DNA of 64,000 bases from Vibrio sp. SCSIO 43136 (GCF_023716565.1 NZ_CP071848.1:1116001-1180000); one strand, 5' to 3'. Counted from the stretch's first letter, positions 34,512 to 45,219 are shown. Numbers and translations: made by a program. Notes: generated by a model not told the origin, from the sequence alone.

Positions 34512-37151
34512 ATGGGTAAATCTCTAGTAATAGTGGAGTCACCTGCCAAAGCGAAAACTATTAACAAGTACCTTGGCAAAGACTTCATTGTAAAGTCGAG
34601 TGTGGGTCACGTACGTGATCTGCCTACGGCTGGCCAGAGCAGCGGCACGAAAGCTGCGGCCATTTCAACCAAGGGTATGAGCCCTGAAGAGAAAGCTCGT
34701 ATCAAGAAAGAAAAAGATCGCAAAGCACTGATCAAAAAGATGGGCATTGACCCATACAATGGCTGGGAACCTAACTACCAGATCCTGCCGGGTAAAGAAA
34801 AAGTCGTTGCGGAGCTACAGAAACTTGCGAAAGACGCTGACCACGTTTATCTCGCAACCGATTTGGACCGCGAGGGAGAAGCTATTGCGTGGCACCTTCG
34901 TGAGATCATCGGTGGCGATGAAGAACGTTACAAGCGCGTTGTATTCAACGAAATTACCAAAAATGCTATCCAACAAGCGTTCGAAACTCCGGGCGAGCTG
35001 AACATGGATGGTGTTAATGCTCAGCAAGCACGTCGCTTTATGGACCGTGTTGTGGGCTTTATGGTGTCACCTCTACTTTGGAAAAAAGTAGCGCGTGGTC
35101 TATCAGCAGGTCGTGTACAGTCGGTAGCCGTGAAGCTACTGGTTGAACGTGAGCGTGAGATCAACGCATTTATCCCTGAAGAGTTCTGGGATATCCATGC
35201 TGACACCAAAACGGCATCTCAAGCAGACTTCCGACTATTAGTGGCGCAGAAGAACGGCTCGGCGTTTAAGCCAGTGAACCAGCAGCAGGCCGACGAAGCG
35301 GTTACGGTACTTAAAAGCGCTGACTACGAAGTTTGTAAGCGTGAAGATCGCCCAACCAGCAGTAAGCCATCAGCACCATACATCACCTCAACACTGCAGC
35401 AAGCGGCGAGTACTCGTCTAGGCTATGGTGTTAAGAAGACCATGATGCTGGCTCAGCGCCTCTATGAGGGGGGTTACATCACTTATATGCGTACTGACTC
35501 GACTAACTTGAGTTCAGAGGCTGTAGACGCGGTACGTGGCTTTATCGGTTCTGAGTTTGGTGATGATTATCTACCAGCGAAACCGCTAAAATACGGTAGC
35601 AAAGAGGGTGCGCAAGAAGCGCACGAAGCGATCCGTCCATCAAGCGTTGAAGTAAAAGTTGATGACCTACAAGGTATGGAAGCGGACGCTCACAAACTTT
35701 ACCAGCTAATCTGGAACCAGTTTGTTGCCTGTCAGATGACACCTGCGAAGTACGATTCAACGACACTAAGTGTGAAAGCTGCGGAGTTTACCTTAAAGGC
35801 GAAAGGTCGAATCCTTAAGTTTGATGGTTGGACTCGAGTACAGCGTCCACTGGGTAAAAATGAAGATCAGATCCTGCCTGCGGTACAAATCGGCGACAAG
35901 TTAACGCTTGAAGCGCTCGATCCAAAGCAGCACTTCACCAAGCCACCAGCACGCTTCACTGAAGCGGCGCTAGTTAAAGAGCTTGAGAAGAAAGGCATTG
36001 GTCGTCCATCGACTTACGCATCAATCATCTCAACCATCCAAGATCGTGGCTATGTAAAAGTTGAGCAGCGTCGTTTCTATGCTGAAAAGATGGGTGAGAT
36101 CGTTTCAGACCGTCTTGATGATAGCTTCAATGACCTGATGAACTACGACTTCACCGCGCGTATGGAAGAGAAACTCGACCAGATCGCTGAAGGTGAAGCG
36201 GTATGGAAAGGCGTACTGGATAACTTCTTTGCAGACTTCACTTCAGATCTAGAAAAGGCTGAACTGGATGAAGCAGAAGGCGGCATGCGTCCAAACAACA
36301 TTGTTGAAACAGACATCGAGTGTCCGACCTGTGGTCGTAATATGGGCATCCGTACTGCATCAACAGGCGTATTCCTGGGCTGTTCTGGTTACGCACTGCC
36401 ACCTAAAGAGCGTTGTAAGACAACCATCAACCTAGGTGACGAAGAGGGCATCATCAACGTACTTGAAGAAGACGTTGAAACTGCAGCACTACGTGCGAAA
36501 AAGCGTTGTCCTAAGTGTGAAACGGCGATGGATGCGTACCTAATTGACGAAAAGCGTAAGCTACACGTTTGTGGTAACAACCCGAACTGTGATGGTTACA
36601 TCGTTGAAAAAGGTGAGTTCAAAGTTAAAGGTTACGATGGCCCTGTCGTTGAATGTGACAAGTGTGGCTCTGACATGGAGCTGAAAAACGGTCGCTTCGG
36701 TAAATACATGGACTGTACCAGCGCCGATTGTAAAAACACGCGTAAAATCCTGAAAAACGGTGAAGTCGCTCCACCAAAAGAAGACCCAGTGCACTTCCCT
36801 GAGCTTCCGTGTGAAAACTCAGATGCGTACTTTGTACTTCGCGATGGTGCGTCAGGTCTGTTTATGGCAGCAAGTAACTTCCCGAAATCGCGTGAAACAC
36901 GTGCGCCGCTTGTCGCTGAGCTTGTGCAGTACAAAGAACGTATTTCTGATAAGTTCAAGTACCTGACAACCGCACCTACTGAGGATCCAGACGGTCGTCC
37001 GACCGTGGTTCGATTTAGTCGTAAGACCAAAGAGAACTATGTTCGCTCAGAAGAAAACGGTAAGCCATCAGGCTGGACTGCGCTATACATTGACGGTAAA
37101 TGGGAAATTACCGACAAACGCAAGAAGCCTAAAGCGGAAAGCAAAGCCTAA
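34512..37151 (+). CDS. topA: DNA topoisomerase I (type IA)
   Basis: Relaxes negative supercoils; 879 aa. The TOPRIM domain opens with [20 protein letters not shown] and has the [11 protein letters not shown] acidic triad. The catalytic tyrosine is Y325 in [11 protein letters not shown]. The C-terminal half carries zinc-ribbon modules with [27 protein letters not shown] and CDKC/CTSADC, then a basic tail. The start lies about 70 bases from a plausible sigma-70 promoter and a terminator follows. Length is near E. coli TopA (865). Confidence 0.98.
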   Translation: MGKSLVIVESPAKAKTINKYLGKDFIVKSSVGHVRDLPTAGQSSGTKAAAISTKGMSPEEKARIKKEKDRKALIKKMGIDPYNGWEPNYQILPGKEKVVAELQKLAKDADHVYLATDLDREGEAIAWHLREIIGGDEERYKRVVFNEITKNAIQQAFETPGELNMDGVNAQQARRFMDRVVGFMVSPLLWKKVARGLSAGRVQSVAVKLLVEREREINAFIPEEFWDIHADTKTASQADFRLLVAQKNGSAFKPVNQQQADEAVTVLKSADYEVCKREDRPTSSKPSAPYITSTLQQAASTRLGYGVKKTMMLAQRLYEGGYITYMRTDSTNLSSEAVDAVRGFIGSEFGDDYLPAKPLKYGSKEGAQEAHEAIRPSSVEVKVDDLQGMEADAHKLYQLIWNQFVACQMTPAKYDSTTLSVKAAEFTLKAKGRILKFDGWTRVQRPLGKNEDQILPAVQIGDKLTLEALDPKQHFTKPPARFTEAALVKELEKKGIGRPSTYASIISTIQDRGYVKVEQRRFYAEKMGEIVSDRLDDSFNDLMNYDFTARMEEKLDQIAEGEAVWKGVLDNFFADFTSDLEKAELDEAEGGMRPNNIVETDIECPTCGRNMGIRTASTGVFLGCSGYALPPKERCKTTINLGDEEGIINVLEEDVETAALRAKKRCPKCETAMDAYLIDEKRKLHVCGNNPNCDGYIVEKGEFKVKGYDGPVVECDKCGSDMELKNGRFGKYMDCTSADCKNTRKILKNGEVAPPKEDPVHFPELPCENSDAYFVLRDGASGLFMAASNFPKSRETRAPLVAELVQYKERISDKFKYLTTAPTEDPDGRPTVVRFSRKTKENYVRSEENGKPSGWTALYIDGKWEITDKRKKPKAESKA

Positions 37152-37160
37152 CAAATCGAC

Positions 37161-37191
37161 AAAGCAGCCTGAATTGGCTGCTTTTTTTTAC
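37161..37191 (+). terminator. Intrinsic terminator of topA
   Basis: A 9-bp stem, AAAGCAGCC (37161-37169) and GGCTGCTTT (37176-37184), with a run of T. Confidence 0.9.
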
Positions 37192-37299
37192 ATCAAATCT
37201 GTGTAATGTCGCAACGCCAACTCTCCTTGAATGCGCTATGGTTAATTCATACTAAAGAAAAAAATAAAACAGAATTAACGTCAGTCGCGAGGAAGTTGA

Positions 37300-40050
37300 G
37301 TGAAATTAAAGGGCTCACTAAAAGCACGTCTTATAGCAATCACGTTCACCGCATTACTACCCGCTATAGGCATCATCCTAGCTAATACATGGTTTCAGTT
37401 CACCTATGAACGAGGCAAGGTGTTTGAACATGCCGATCTCGTCGCTAAATCACTGCTTGATGAACAACTGGAAATCATCACTAATACCAAGCATTTTTTG
37501 ATTGCTTTGAGTCGCCGTCAAGAACTGCAAGATACTCATTCGGCGCAGTGTATTGAGGCGGTGCGAGAGGGGGTCGAGCTAAACCCTTATGTGGTCAATA
37601 TTGGTGTGCCGGACATCAATGGTGATCTTAACTGTAACGCAACACCCCTTAATCGTAAGGTCAATGTGGCGGACAGGCCCTACATTCGTGCGGCTATGGA
37701 CAGAAGAATGTTCTCTATTGGTCAATTTCAAACTGACCGTGCTGCTGGTGTCACGTCGATCAATTTTGCCTACCCTGTCTACCGCCGAGAGGGTGGGATT
37801 GTAGGAGCCGTTGTTGCAGTCGTATCACTCAATTGGTGGAGCGAGAGACTCGCTAAAGCTGATCTTCCTCCTCAGACCGTCGGTCTAATCATAGATGCCA
37901 ACAACCAAGTGATTGCCTCCCATTATGGTTCACTGATCAGTAATGAAATGGAGGTTCTCAGCGGCAGTGAATTGGACCTTTCGAATTCAGGGACGTTTGA
38001 GTTTACCGATAATGATGGCATCGATCGTCTAGCTGTCAGTCGGCCACTATTTGTTGATAACTCTTATGCGGGAGTGAGGTTCGTTATCTCGATGCCCGCA
38101 GATCTCGCCTATCAGCCAGTATATACCTCACTAACTCGCAACATCGCTTTGCTTGGTCTTGGCTATGTGCTTTTTATTCTGCTGCTATGGTGGGGCTTTG
38201 CTAACAATATTATAAAGCCGATTTTTTCGTTGCTGAAAACCTCTAAGAGCTTCGTTGATCGCGCTGACAAAAATGTCGGTGGGCAATTGGGGCAGTTAAA
38301 TGACTTCTATGTGCGATTCAAACACACACTGGAATACCAAGAAGAGCTTAAAAATCAGCTCGAAGTGAGCGAAATAGAACTGACGCAAACATGCCAGCGC
38401 TTGAGTAACTTACTCGACCACCTGCCATTTGGCGTTATCGAATGGGATAAAGACCTTTTAATCACACGTTGGTCTCCAGAGTGCGAGCGAGTTTTCTATA
38501 CTCCAGAGAGTGAAGTGTCTGGCACTAATATTAGTCAGCTTCCATTGCTAATAAAGCCCCAATTTTTAAGTTTTGAGCAAGACCTGCTCGAATTACAATC
38601 GGGAAAACGCAGCGCAGTGACTTGTGAAACCAAGTTGTGTATCGAAAATATCGTTGAGAAAGATCTAAGCTGGCGATTGGTGGGTATTTATGACCAGCAA
38701 CAAGCGTTCACTGGCGTACTTGGTATGTTCGAAAACGTCACTAAACAAGTCGAGTATCAACGTGAACTCGAGTATCACGCTAAGTTTGATACATTAACTG
38801 GTTTACCTAACCGCTACTCAGCACTGCTCGAGATATCTCAACGTATTGAGCGTGAAGAAGCCTGTAGTGTTATTTTGTTTGATATTCAGGATCTAAAACG
38901 AATCAACGATCATTTTGGCCATGAGATGGGGGATATGCTTTTGGTCGAATTGGCGGAGCGATTGTCTAAGCGCCTTGACCCAGACGAATCCTTATTCCGC
39001 TGGGGAGGCAATGAATACCTGTTGATGGTACCACTGGTTAATGTAGAGATGATCACTGCGCGTATTGCCCAGTATCGAGCTTGGTTTGCCAAACCTGTGG
39101 TCATAGGGCACAGGACTCATGTAACACAAGTGATTGTAGGTGTAGCGACTTCTAAAGAGCAATTTGATGCCGCTAGTGACATTATCCGCTGTGCGGATAT
39201 AGCGGTCTACTTTGCTAAAGCTGATCGTCAAATCACTCGTTTCTATGAACCCGAGATGACTAAATTAGGTAGCGCTCAGTTTGAACTGCAAGCTGAGCTA
39301 AATACCGCATTAGAGAAAGACGAGTTCTTCCTGGTCTTTCAGCCGATCTTAAACAGCGATACAGAGGTGATAGAGTCTGCAGAAGCTTTATTACGTTGGC
39401 GGCATCCTGACAGAGGGGTGGTACCACCGAATGAGTTCATACCAGTCGCAGAGGATACTGGGCTCATCGTGCCGATCGGCGAGTGGGTGATTGAACAAGC
39501 GGTGAAGCAGATTGTTGTGTGGCGAGCGATGGGGTCAGAGATAAAAGATATTTCAGTCAACGTTTCGACACTTCAACTCAATGACCCATCACTTGTGACA
39601 TATATATCCGGCGCTTTGGAACGACATCACTGCGATCCAAATTGGCTAACTATTGAGGTCACCGAGACCGCATTACTCGCAGGACAGAAGGAGGCACTAG
39701 ATAAAATTGACCAATTGAGAAAGCTAGGCATCAAAATTGCTTTAGATGATTTTGGGACAGGTTATTCGAGCCTCAGTTATCTCAATCAACTCCCACTCGA
39801 TAAATTGAAAGTGGATAGGAGTTTCATCAGCCAAATAGGCTCGGACGACAAACAAGTATTGTTAGATGCCATTTTCCTAATAGCTCATGGACTTAAGCTC
39901 AAAGTGGTTGCTGAGGGTATTGAGACTCAAGCTCAACATCAGTATTTGCTAAGTCGAAATTGTGAGTATCTCCAAGGCTACTACTTCGGCAAGCCCGTAG
40001 AAAAAAGACAATTTGATCGTTTACTAAGCAGTGAAAGATGCACTAAATGA
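37300..40050 (+). CDS. Cache-PAS-GGDEF-EAL membrane protein, probable c-di-GMP phosphodiesterase
   Basis: A 916-aa inner-membrane signalling protein. Order: membrane segment at about 10-30, periplasmic dCache-like sensor (about 35-275), second membrane segment near 280-303, PAS domain (about 370-490), GGDEF domain (about 500-655) and EAL domain (about 665-905). The GGDEF signature is GGNEY (residues 568-572), lacking the catalytic Asp, so cyclase activity is doubtful. The EAL domain keeps EALLRW, the DDFGTGYSSL metal-binding loop and KVDRSFI, so c-di-GMP hydrolysis is expected. The start is GTG with GAGGAAG upstream. glgC follows after a long gap. Confidence 0.9.
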   Translation: MKLKGSLKARLIAITFTALLPAIGIILANTWFQFTYERGKVFEHADLVAKSLLDEQLEIITNTKHFLIALSRRQELQDTHSAQCIEAVREGVELNPYVVNIGVPDINGDLNCNATPLNRKVNVADRPYIRAAMDRRMFSIGQFQTDRAAGVTSINFAYPVYRREGGIVGAVVAVVSLNWWSERLAKADLPPQTVGLIIDANNQVIASHYGSLISNEMEVLSGSELDLSNSGTFEFTDNDGIDRLAVSRPLFVDNSYAGVRFVISMPADLAYQPVYTSLTRNIALLGLGYVLFILLLWWGFANNIIKPIFSLLKTSKSFVDRADKNVGGQLGQLNDFYVRFKHTLEYQEELKNQLEVSEIELTQTCQRLSNLLDHLPFGVIEWDKDLLITRWSPECERVFYTPESEVSGTNISQLPLLIKPQFLSFEQDLLELQSGKRSAVTCETKLCIENIVEKDLSWRLVGIYDQQQAFTGVLGMFENVTKQVEYQRELEYHAKFDTLTGLPNRYSALLEISQRIEREEACSVILFDIQDLKRINDHFGHEMGDMLLVELAERLSKRLDPDESLFRWGGNEYLLMVPLVNVEMITARIAQYRAWFAKPVVIGHRTHVTQVIVGVATSKEQFDAASDIIRCADIAVYFAKADRQITRFYEPEMTKLGSAQFELQAELNTALEKDEFFLVFQPILNSDTEVIESAEALLRWRHPDRGVVPPNEFIPVAEDTGLIVPIGEWVIEQAVKQIVVWRAMGSEIKDISVNVSTLQLNDPSLVTYISGALERHHCDPNWLTIEVTETALLAGQKEALDKIDQLRKLGIKIALDDFGTGYSSLSYLNQLPLDKLKVDRSFISQIGSDDKQVLLDAIFLIAHGLKLKVVAEGIETQAQHQYLLSRNCEYLQGYYFGKPVEKRQFDRLLSSERCTK

Positions 40051-40446
40051 GTGCAATGTTGCACCATATTAACCAAATAGAAACACAATCGACACAAAAA
40101 AAGTTTAGTTTGGTTTGACCAGAATAAAACGCTAATTTAGTGATTGTAATTGCATATAATTTTCGCTAAAAATGGTGCATTAAAGCGCATTACATCAAGT
40201 ATAGAGGTCTGCTGGATGCGCAAAAAACGACCTCTCTAAAGGAAATTACGCTTAGTTTGCCGAAATTTGTATTTATCTCCCTACAAAAATAGGGGATAAG
40301 GCCTCATTTCTTTCAAATTGGGCTCACGGTGTGGGCAACAATCCCCTCGCTAGAAGTTCATGGATCGGACTCATTCTCCTCTCTACAAGCTTCTACACCT
40401 GTTGTTCACACTGATGTGAATAAAATATAAATATGGAGATATAAAA
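40051..40446 (+). other. Long structured leader/promoter region of glgC
   Basis: About 400 non-coding bases. A TATAAT at 40155-40160 would give a leader of roughly 280 bases. Possible RNA structures are AGAGGTC/GACCTCT (40203-40209 with 40229-40235) and TTATC-CCCTA/TAGGG-GATAA (40272-40298). A perfect TTCACA-N4-TGTGAA palindrome (40405-40420) lies just before the ribosome binding site. Several GGA motifs occur, one in a hairpin loop and one inside the Shine-Dalgarno (40435-40438), a pattern known for CsrA-regulated glgC leaders. Confidence 0.5.
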
Positions 40447-41664
40447 ATGGCTGGTGTTTTAGGTATGATTCTCGCAGGTGGCGAAGGCTCCCGTTTACGT
40501 CCACTGACAGAATCACGTAGTAAACCCTCGGTACCTTTCGGCGGCAGTTACCGTCTGATCGATTTCGCTTTAAACAACTTTGTAAATGCTGACCTAATGC
40601 GTATCTATGTCCTGACGCAGTTTAAGTCGCAGTCACTATACCTTCATATGAAAAAGGGTTGGAACCTATCAGGTATTACCGACCGCTTCATCGATCCAGT
40701 ACCTGCGCAAATGCGTGATGGTAAGCGCTGGTATGAAGGCACCGCAGATGCTATCTATCAAAATATTCGCTTTATTGAACTGGCTAACCCAGACCAAGTG
40801 GCTATCTTTGGTTCGGACCACATCTATAAGATGGATATCCGTCAAATGCTTGATTTCCATAAACGAATGGAAGCGAAGTTGACCGTATCTGCGATTCGTA
40901 TGCCACTTGAAGAAGCATCAGAATTTGGTGTTATTGAAGTCGATGCGAGCGGTAAGATGATCGGATTCCAAGAAAAACCTGAGAATCCTAAATCTATCCC
41001 AGGTTCCCCAAATGAAGCACTGGTTTCTATGGGTAACTACATTTTTGATTCAGAAGCCTTGTGCGCTGAACTACGTGTTGATGCGGAGAACGAGAACTCC
41101 AGCCATGACTTTGGTAAAGACATCATTCCTAAGATGTTCCCAGAGGGTGAGGTTTACGTTTATGACTTCTCAACCAACAAGATCAGCGGCGAAAAAGATA
41201 CGACGTACTGGCGCGATGTAGGTACTATCGATTCTTACTGGGCGGCGCACATGGATCTTCTTGAGCAAGATCCTAAGTTCTCACTTTACAACCGTAGCTG
41301 GCCGCTACACACCTACTACCCACCACTTCCACCGGCAACATTCGTCGATGCTCAAGAGCGAAAAGTAAAAGTGACTGACAGCTTGATTGCAGGTGGTAGT
41401 TACGTTCAGGGCTCAGAAATCTATAAATCTGTTTTGGGCTATCGAAGCAACGTTGCGGCAGGTTCACATATTAGCGAATCGATCCTTTTAGGTGATACCA
41501 AAGTTGGTGCAGGATGTACGATTCGCCGAGCAATTATTGATAAAGATGTAGAAATCGCTCCAGGGACTGTTATCGGTGAAGATCTAGAGCTAGATCGTAA
41601 GCGTTTCCACGTATCACCTGACGGTATCGTAGTTATTAAGAAAGGATCGAAAATTGGATTCTAA
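40447..41664 (+). CDS. glgC: Glucose-1-phosphate adenylyltransferase
   Basis: Makes ADP-glucose, the committed step of glycogen synthesis; 405 aa. Nucleotide-binding signature GMILAGGEGSRLRPLT and SKPSVPFGGSYRLIDF are at the N-terminus. The FQEKPENPK substrate loop is present, as are left-handed beta-helix repeats at the C-terminus (RRAIIDKDVEIAPGTVIG). GGAG lies eight bases upstream. It overlaps glgA by 11 bases, so the two are translated from one message. Confidence 0.97.
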   Translation: MAGVLGMILAGGEGSRLRPLTESRSKPSVPFGGSYRLIDFALNNFVNADLMRIYVLTQFKSQSLYLHMKKGWNLSGITDRFIDPVPAQMRDGKRWYEGTADAIYQNIRFIELANPDQVAIFGSDHIYKMDIRQMLDFHKRMEAKLTVSAIRMPLEEASEFGVIEVDASGKMIGFQEKPENPKSIPGSPNEALVSMGNYIFDSEALCAELRVDAENENSSHDFGKDIIPKMFPEGEVYVYDFSTNKISGEKDTTYWRDVGTIDSYWAAHMDLLEQDPKFSLYNRSWPLHTYYPPLPPATFVDAQERKVKVTDSLIAGGSYVQGSEIYKSVLGYRSNVAAGSHISESILLGDTKVGAGCTIRRAIIDKDVEIAPGTVIGEDLELDRKRFHVSPDGIVVIKKGSKIGF

Positions 41665-43114
41665 ACTAAATATTTGGTTTACAGTTTCCGAAGCTGAAGG
41701 GCTAGTAAAAAGTGGTGGCTTGGCAGATGTTGCCAAGGCACTGCCGAAAGCGCTTCAAAACCTTGGCCACGATGTGGCCATTGTTATTCCAGCCTATCAA
41801 AAACTTCCAGGCAAATCGGAAGCTGAAATCGTACTTCATACAGAGCTAGATTACTGGCCACACATTCAATACAGCGTAAGAAAGTTAGCCTTAGATGGTG
41901 TCACTGTATTCGCTGTCGAGTGTGATAAGTATTTTGACCGCCCAGAACTATATGCAGAAGCCAATGAAGCATACCCAGATAATGGTGAGCGCTTTGGTTT
42001 CTTTGCTTCAGCAGCATTGGACATGATCCCTAAACTGGGCGTACGTCCAGACATTGTTCATGCGAATGACTGGCACACTGGATTGGTGCCATTTTTGTTG
42101 AAAACACGTTACGAGCACGACTCAAGATACCAGCCAATTAAGAGTGTTTTGACGGTTCACAATGCTATTTTCAAGGGGATCTACTCTTATCACGACTTGG
42201 AGATCATTCCTGAACTTAACTTGTCTGGAATGGAGCACCTTAGATACGGTGAAAACTGCATCAGTATGCTTCGAGCAGGGGTGAACCACGCAGATAAAGT
42301 TAACGCAGTAAGCCCTAATTACGCATCAGAACTGATGACTGCTTTGGGCTCACACGGCATGGTGGATGATTTTGTCCATCGAAGTGCGGATCTTTATGGC
42401 ATCTTGAACGGCTGTGATTACAGCGAGTGGAACCCTCAAACGGACAAACACATCGATACCCACTTTGGTATTGAAAACATGCTTGAAGGTAAAGCGGCTA
42501 ACAAATCTGCCCTGCAAGGGGAAGTGGGATTGCCGAAACAGTCTTTGCCAATGTACGGTATGGTGTGCCGATTGACACACCAAAAAGGTTTCCACTACTT
42601 ATTGCCAATTTTGCGCCAATTCCTGCTCAATGACGTGCAGTTGGTTATTGTGGGCACTGGCGAACCGGAAGTCGCAAAGAACCTTCATCAAATAGCCTCA
42701 GAATTTCCTGACAAATTTGCGTTTGTGGAAGCGTACAACAATCGACTTGCACACCTCGTGGAAGCAGGAAGTGACTTCTTCTTGATGCCATCGGAATTCG
42801 AAGCTTGTGGTTTGAATCAAATCTACAGCATGGCCTATGGCACATTGCCTATCGTGCGCGCTGTTGGTGGATTAAAAGATACGGTCACTGACTTTGACCA
42901 AGATCGAGCAAATGCAACAGGTTTTTGTTTTGATGATCCAGAGCCTTACGCCTTGCTGGCTGTCATGCAGCGTTCATTGATTGTTTATTTGCAACACCCG
43001 GAGCAAATTCAATCGATTCAACGTAACGCCATGGAAAGAGACTTTAGTTGGGAGGATTCAGCCAAGGAATACTTGGCAATGTATCACTCTGCAATGGTGA
43101 GTCATCGCCATTAA
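41654..43114 (+). CDS. glgA: Glycogen synthase (ADP-glucose type)
   Basis: GT5-family glucosyltransferase extending alpha-1,4-glucan, 486 aa. The N-terminal KSGGLADVAKALPKAL motif binds ADP-glucose, and the C-terminal FLMPSEFEACGLNQIYSMAYGTLPIVRAVGGL segment carries the second catalytic motif (EACGLNQ). It starts at TTG (41654) inside the glgC C-terminus, with AAAGGA seven bases upstream. No glgB, glgX or glgP lies in the window. Confidence 0.96.
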   Translation: MDSKLNIWFTVSEAEGLVKSGGLADVAKALPKALQNLGHDVAIVIPAYQKLPGKSEAEIVLHTELDYWPHIQYSVRKLALDGVTVFAVECDKYFDRPELYAEANEAYPDNGERFGFFASAALDMIPKLGVRPDIVHANDWHTGLVPFLLKTRYEHDSRYQPIKSVLTVHNAIFKGIYSYHDLEIIPELNLSGMEHLRYGENCISMLRAGVNHADKVNAVSPNYASELMTALGSHGMVDDFVHRSADLYGILNGCDYSEWNPQTDKHIDTHFGIENMLEGKAANKSALQGEVGLPKQSLPMYGMVCRLTHQKGFHYLLPILRQFLLNDVQLVIVGTGEPEVAKNLHQIASEFPDKFAFVEAYNNRLAHLVEAGSDFFLMPSEFEACGLNQIYSMAYGTLPIVRAVGGLKDTVTDFDQDRANATGFCFDDPEPYALLAVMQRSLIVYLQHPEQIQSIQRNAMERDFSWEDSAKEYLAMYHSAMVSHRH

Positions 43115-43130
43115 GCAAAAAAACTCATGT

Positions 43131-43159
43131 AAAGCCTCCTTAACTGGAGGCTTTTTTGT
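43131..43159 (+). terminator. Intrinsic terminator of glgCA
   Basis: AAAGCCTCC (43131-43139) and GGAGGCTTT (43146-43154) form a 9-bp stem followed by T-rich sequence. Confidence 0.9.
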
Positions 43160-43264
43160 AACATTTTGCTAGGCTTTATAAATAGGCGAGGGCTGGGTTA
43201 GTCATACAAATTGTGCTAGGCTTCTTGCTCTGATTTTTCATACCAACCGATTTATCAATATTTA

Positions 43265-44065
43265 ATGACCATGGCTGAAAACTTGCTATTTCACAAAACA
43301 TATCGACATGCCACCAGCGATGAATGGGTGGTATTTGTGCATGGGGCAGGAGGAAGCTCTTCGATTTGGTTTAAGCAGATCAAAGCTTACCGCCAACACT
43401 TTAATTTGCTCTTAGTAGACCTTCGTGGTCATGGTCGTTCAAATCAGCTAATCAAAGACATCATTTCCAGCGAGTACACTTTTAAAGATGTATCTCAAGA
43501 TGTGCTTAAAGTGCTCGATCACCTCAAAATTCAATCGGCACATTTTGTTGGTATGTCGTTGGGTACTATTATCGTCCGTAGCTTGGCAGAGCAAGCTTCG
43601 GAGCGCGTGAAATCAATGGTGCTTGGTGGCGCTGTGACCCGTTTTAACGCTCGTTCTCAATTCTTGGTCAAGGTGGGCGATCTTAGTAAGCACATGATCC
43701 CATACATGTGGCTTTATCGTCTGTTCGCATTTATTGTGATGCCACAACGAAGCCAGAAAGAATCACGACACTTGTTTATTCGAGAAGCGAAGAAGCTGTG
43801 TCAGAAGGAGTTCAAACGCTGGTACACGCTTGCCGCTGACGTTAATCCTCTGATGAAGTATTTCAAGGATAAAGACATTTCTATCCCGACGCTCTACCTT
43901 ATGGGTGATAGAGATTACATGTTTATCCAGCCAGTGAAAGAGATGGTGAGAGTGCACAATGAAAGTATGCTGGTAGAAATTCCAGACTGCGGGCATGTGT
44001 GTAATGTGGAGAAGCCTGAAGAGTTTAATCAGGCCTCGATTGCTTTCATCCAGCGATTCGCTTGA
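43265..44065 (+). CDS. Alpha/beta hydrolase
   Basis: A 266-aa cytoplasmic hydrolase. The oxyanion segment VHGAGGSSSIWF, nucleophile elbow GMSLG (Ser near residue 100), acid in LMGDRDYMF and histidine in DCGHVCNVEKP form a complete catalytic triad. Substrate unknown; it could be an esterase or lipase. Two in-frame ATGs (43265, 43271) lack a clear ribosome binding site. It is a stand-alone gene converging on the DUF2007 gene, with no visible terminator in the 30-base gap. Confidence 0.82.
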   Translation: MTMAENLLFHKTYRHATSDEWVVFVHGAGGSSSIWFKQIKAYRQHFNLLLVDLRGHGRSNQLIKDIISSEYTFKDVSQDVLKVLDHLKIQSAHFVGMSLGTIIVRSLAEQASERVKSMVLGGAVTRFNARSQFLVKVGDLSKHMIPYMWLYRLFAFIVMPQRSQKESRHLFIREAKKLCQKEFKRWYTLAADVNPLMKYFKDKDISIPTLYLMGDRDYMFIQPVKEMVRVHNESMLVEIPDCGHVCNVEKPEEFNQASIAFIQRFA

Positions 44066-44095
44066 TATAGTCTGACAGCTGCAATCTGCATCGCT

Positions 44096-44407
44096 TTACT
44101 CTAGCGCCTGACCGCAATTCCAGCAGATAGAAAACTGAGCCTCAATCCACTCGTTACACTGACGGCAGCGCCAATCTGGTGCTGCCGTTGTTTGTTTAGC
44201 TTGAAACTCATTAATGATGCTTTGCGCTGCTAACTCTCGCTCTGTGTCAAACAGCCACACGTAAGGCTCGCTGTCTTCCCCAAAAGGCAGCTCCCCCTGC
44301 AAGCCAAACAGTCCTTCACCTCGCACTTCGGCTCGAATATCCCTAGATTTTAGCAATTCGCAAACAATGTGTGCCTCTGGTGGGGTTGCCGCAATGTAGA
44401 TTTTCAT
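44096..44407 (-). CDS. DUF2007 protein with C-terminal zinc ribbon
   Basis: A 103-aa cytoplasmic protein. The first 70 residues (MKIYIAATPPEAHIVCELLKS...) match the DUF2007 'putative signal transducing' fold, and the C-terminus has a CRQC...CWNC zinc ribbon. Function unknown. It starts three bases after the VTT-domain gene ends and is probably co-translated with it. Confidence 0.8.
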   Translation of the reverse strand: MKIYIAATPPEAHIVCELLKSRDIRAEVRGEGLFGLQGELPFGEDSEPYVWLFDTERELAAQSIINEFQAKQTTAAPDWRCRQCNEWIEAQFSICWNCGQALE

Positions 44408-44410
44408 CAG

Positions 44411-45112
44411 TTACCCCGCAGAAGTGCCACTCGGTACAGCTCTGAACTTACCTAGAATCCACTTCGCAGCCATCGGGAACACGCCTAACAGAGCAAAAGA
44501 TACGAGCACAGCAGGTGAGACAATCCCTGACAAGGTTTCAATCTGAGCTAGCTGAGTACCCGCATTCACGTACACAGCAGTGCCTGCTAACATACCAATT
44601 TGAGAAACGATGTAGAATTTTGCCACGGAAATAGGTGTCAGTCCCATCACCAAGTTAATCAGGAAGAATGGAAATACAGGGATCAGACGTAACGAGAAGA
44701 GATAAAAAGCGCCATCTCGCTCAACCCCTTTATTAATCGCATCAAGTTTGCTGCCAAACTTCTCCTGAACCCAATCTTTTAGCAAGTAACGACTACTTAA
44801 AAAGGCCAATGTTGCCCCTAGTGTGCTGGCAAAGGAAACCAGCAGTAAGCCAGTTCCAAAACCAAACAGCGCTCCTGCGAGCAAAGTCACCACAGCTGCG
44901 CCGGGAATTGAAAGGGCAGTGATAGCCACATAAGCAAAGAAATAGCTGCCAGCAGCGATCAAGAAGTTTTCTTGGATAAAGGCACTTAATTGCGCTTGTT
45001 GTGCTTTGGCGTTGTCTAGTGTCAGTAATGGGCCAAACTTGATACCAAGGAAAATTATGGTGCCAAGTAACACCACACCTAAGATCAGTTTTTTGTTGAT
45101 GGCGAGTTTCAT
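44411..45112 (-). CDS. TVP38/TMEM64 (VTT/DedA-like) membrane protein
   Basis: A 233-aa inner-membrane protein with about five to six hydrophobic segments. The SNARE-associated/VTT domain is marked by SIPGAAVVTLLAGALFGFGTG and the FLLINLVMGLTPISVAKF-like region (FPFFLINLVMGLT). DedA/VTT relatives act in lipid scrambling or transport. The ATG at 45112 is preferred because GGGAAG lies six bases upstream; the ORF extends 18 bases further. It forms a two-gene unit with the DUF2007 gene. Confidence 0.85.
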   Translation of the reverse strand: MKLAINKKLILGVVLLGTIIFLGIKFGPLLTLDNAKAQQAQLSAFIQENFLIAAGSYFFAYVAITALSIPGAAVVTLLAGALFGFGTGLLLVSFASTLGATLAFLSSRYLLKDWVQEKFGSKLDAINKGVERDGAFYLFSLRLIPVFPFFLINLVMGLTPISVAKFYIVSQIGMLAGTAVYVNAGTQLAQIETLSGIVSPAVLVSFALLGVFPMAAKWILGKFRAVPSGTSAG

Positions 45113-45219
45113 GATGAGCTTCCCTTTCAAATTCTATTAAACAGTATGACAGGGAAATAGGATTTTTTCTTTCAAGCTAAATAGAACGAGTAGCTATAAT
45201 AAATTCAGACAGATAGCAA

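Noticed and set aside
36632..37030. 132-codon minus-strand ORF within topA
   Set aside because: Antisense shadow of the zinc-ribbon region.
40203..40235. Riboswitch upstream of glgC
   Set aside because: Hairpins are present but no known aptamer consensus (GEMM or other) could be recognised.
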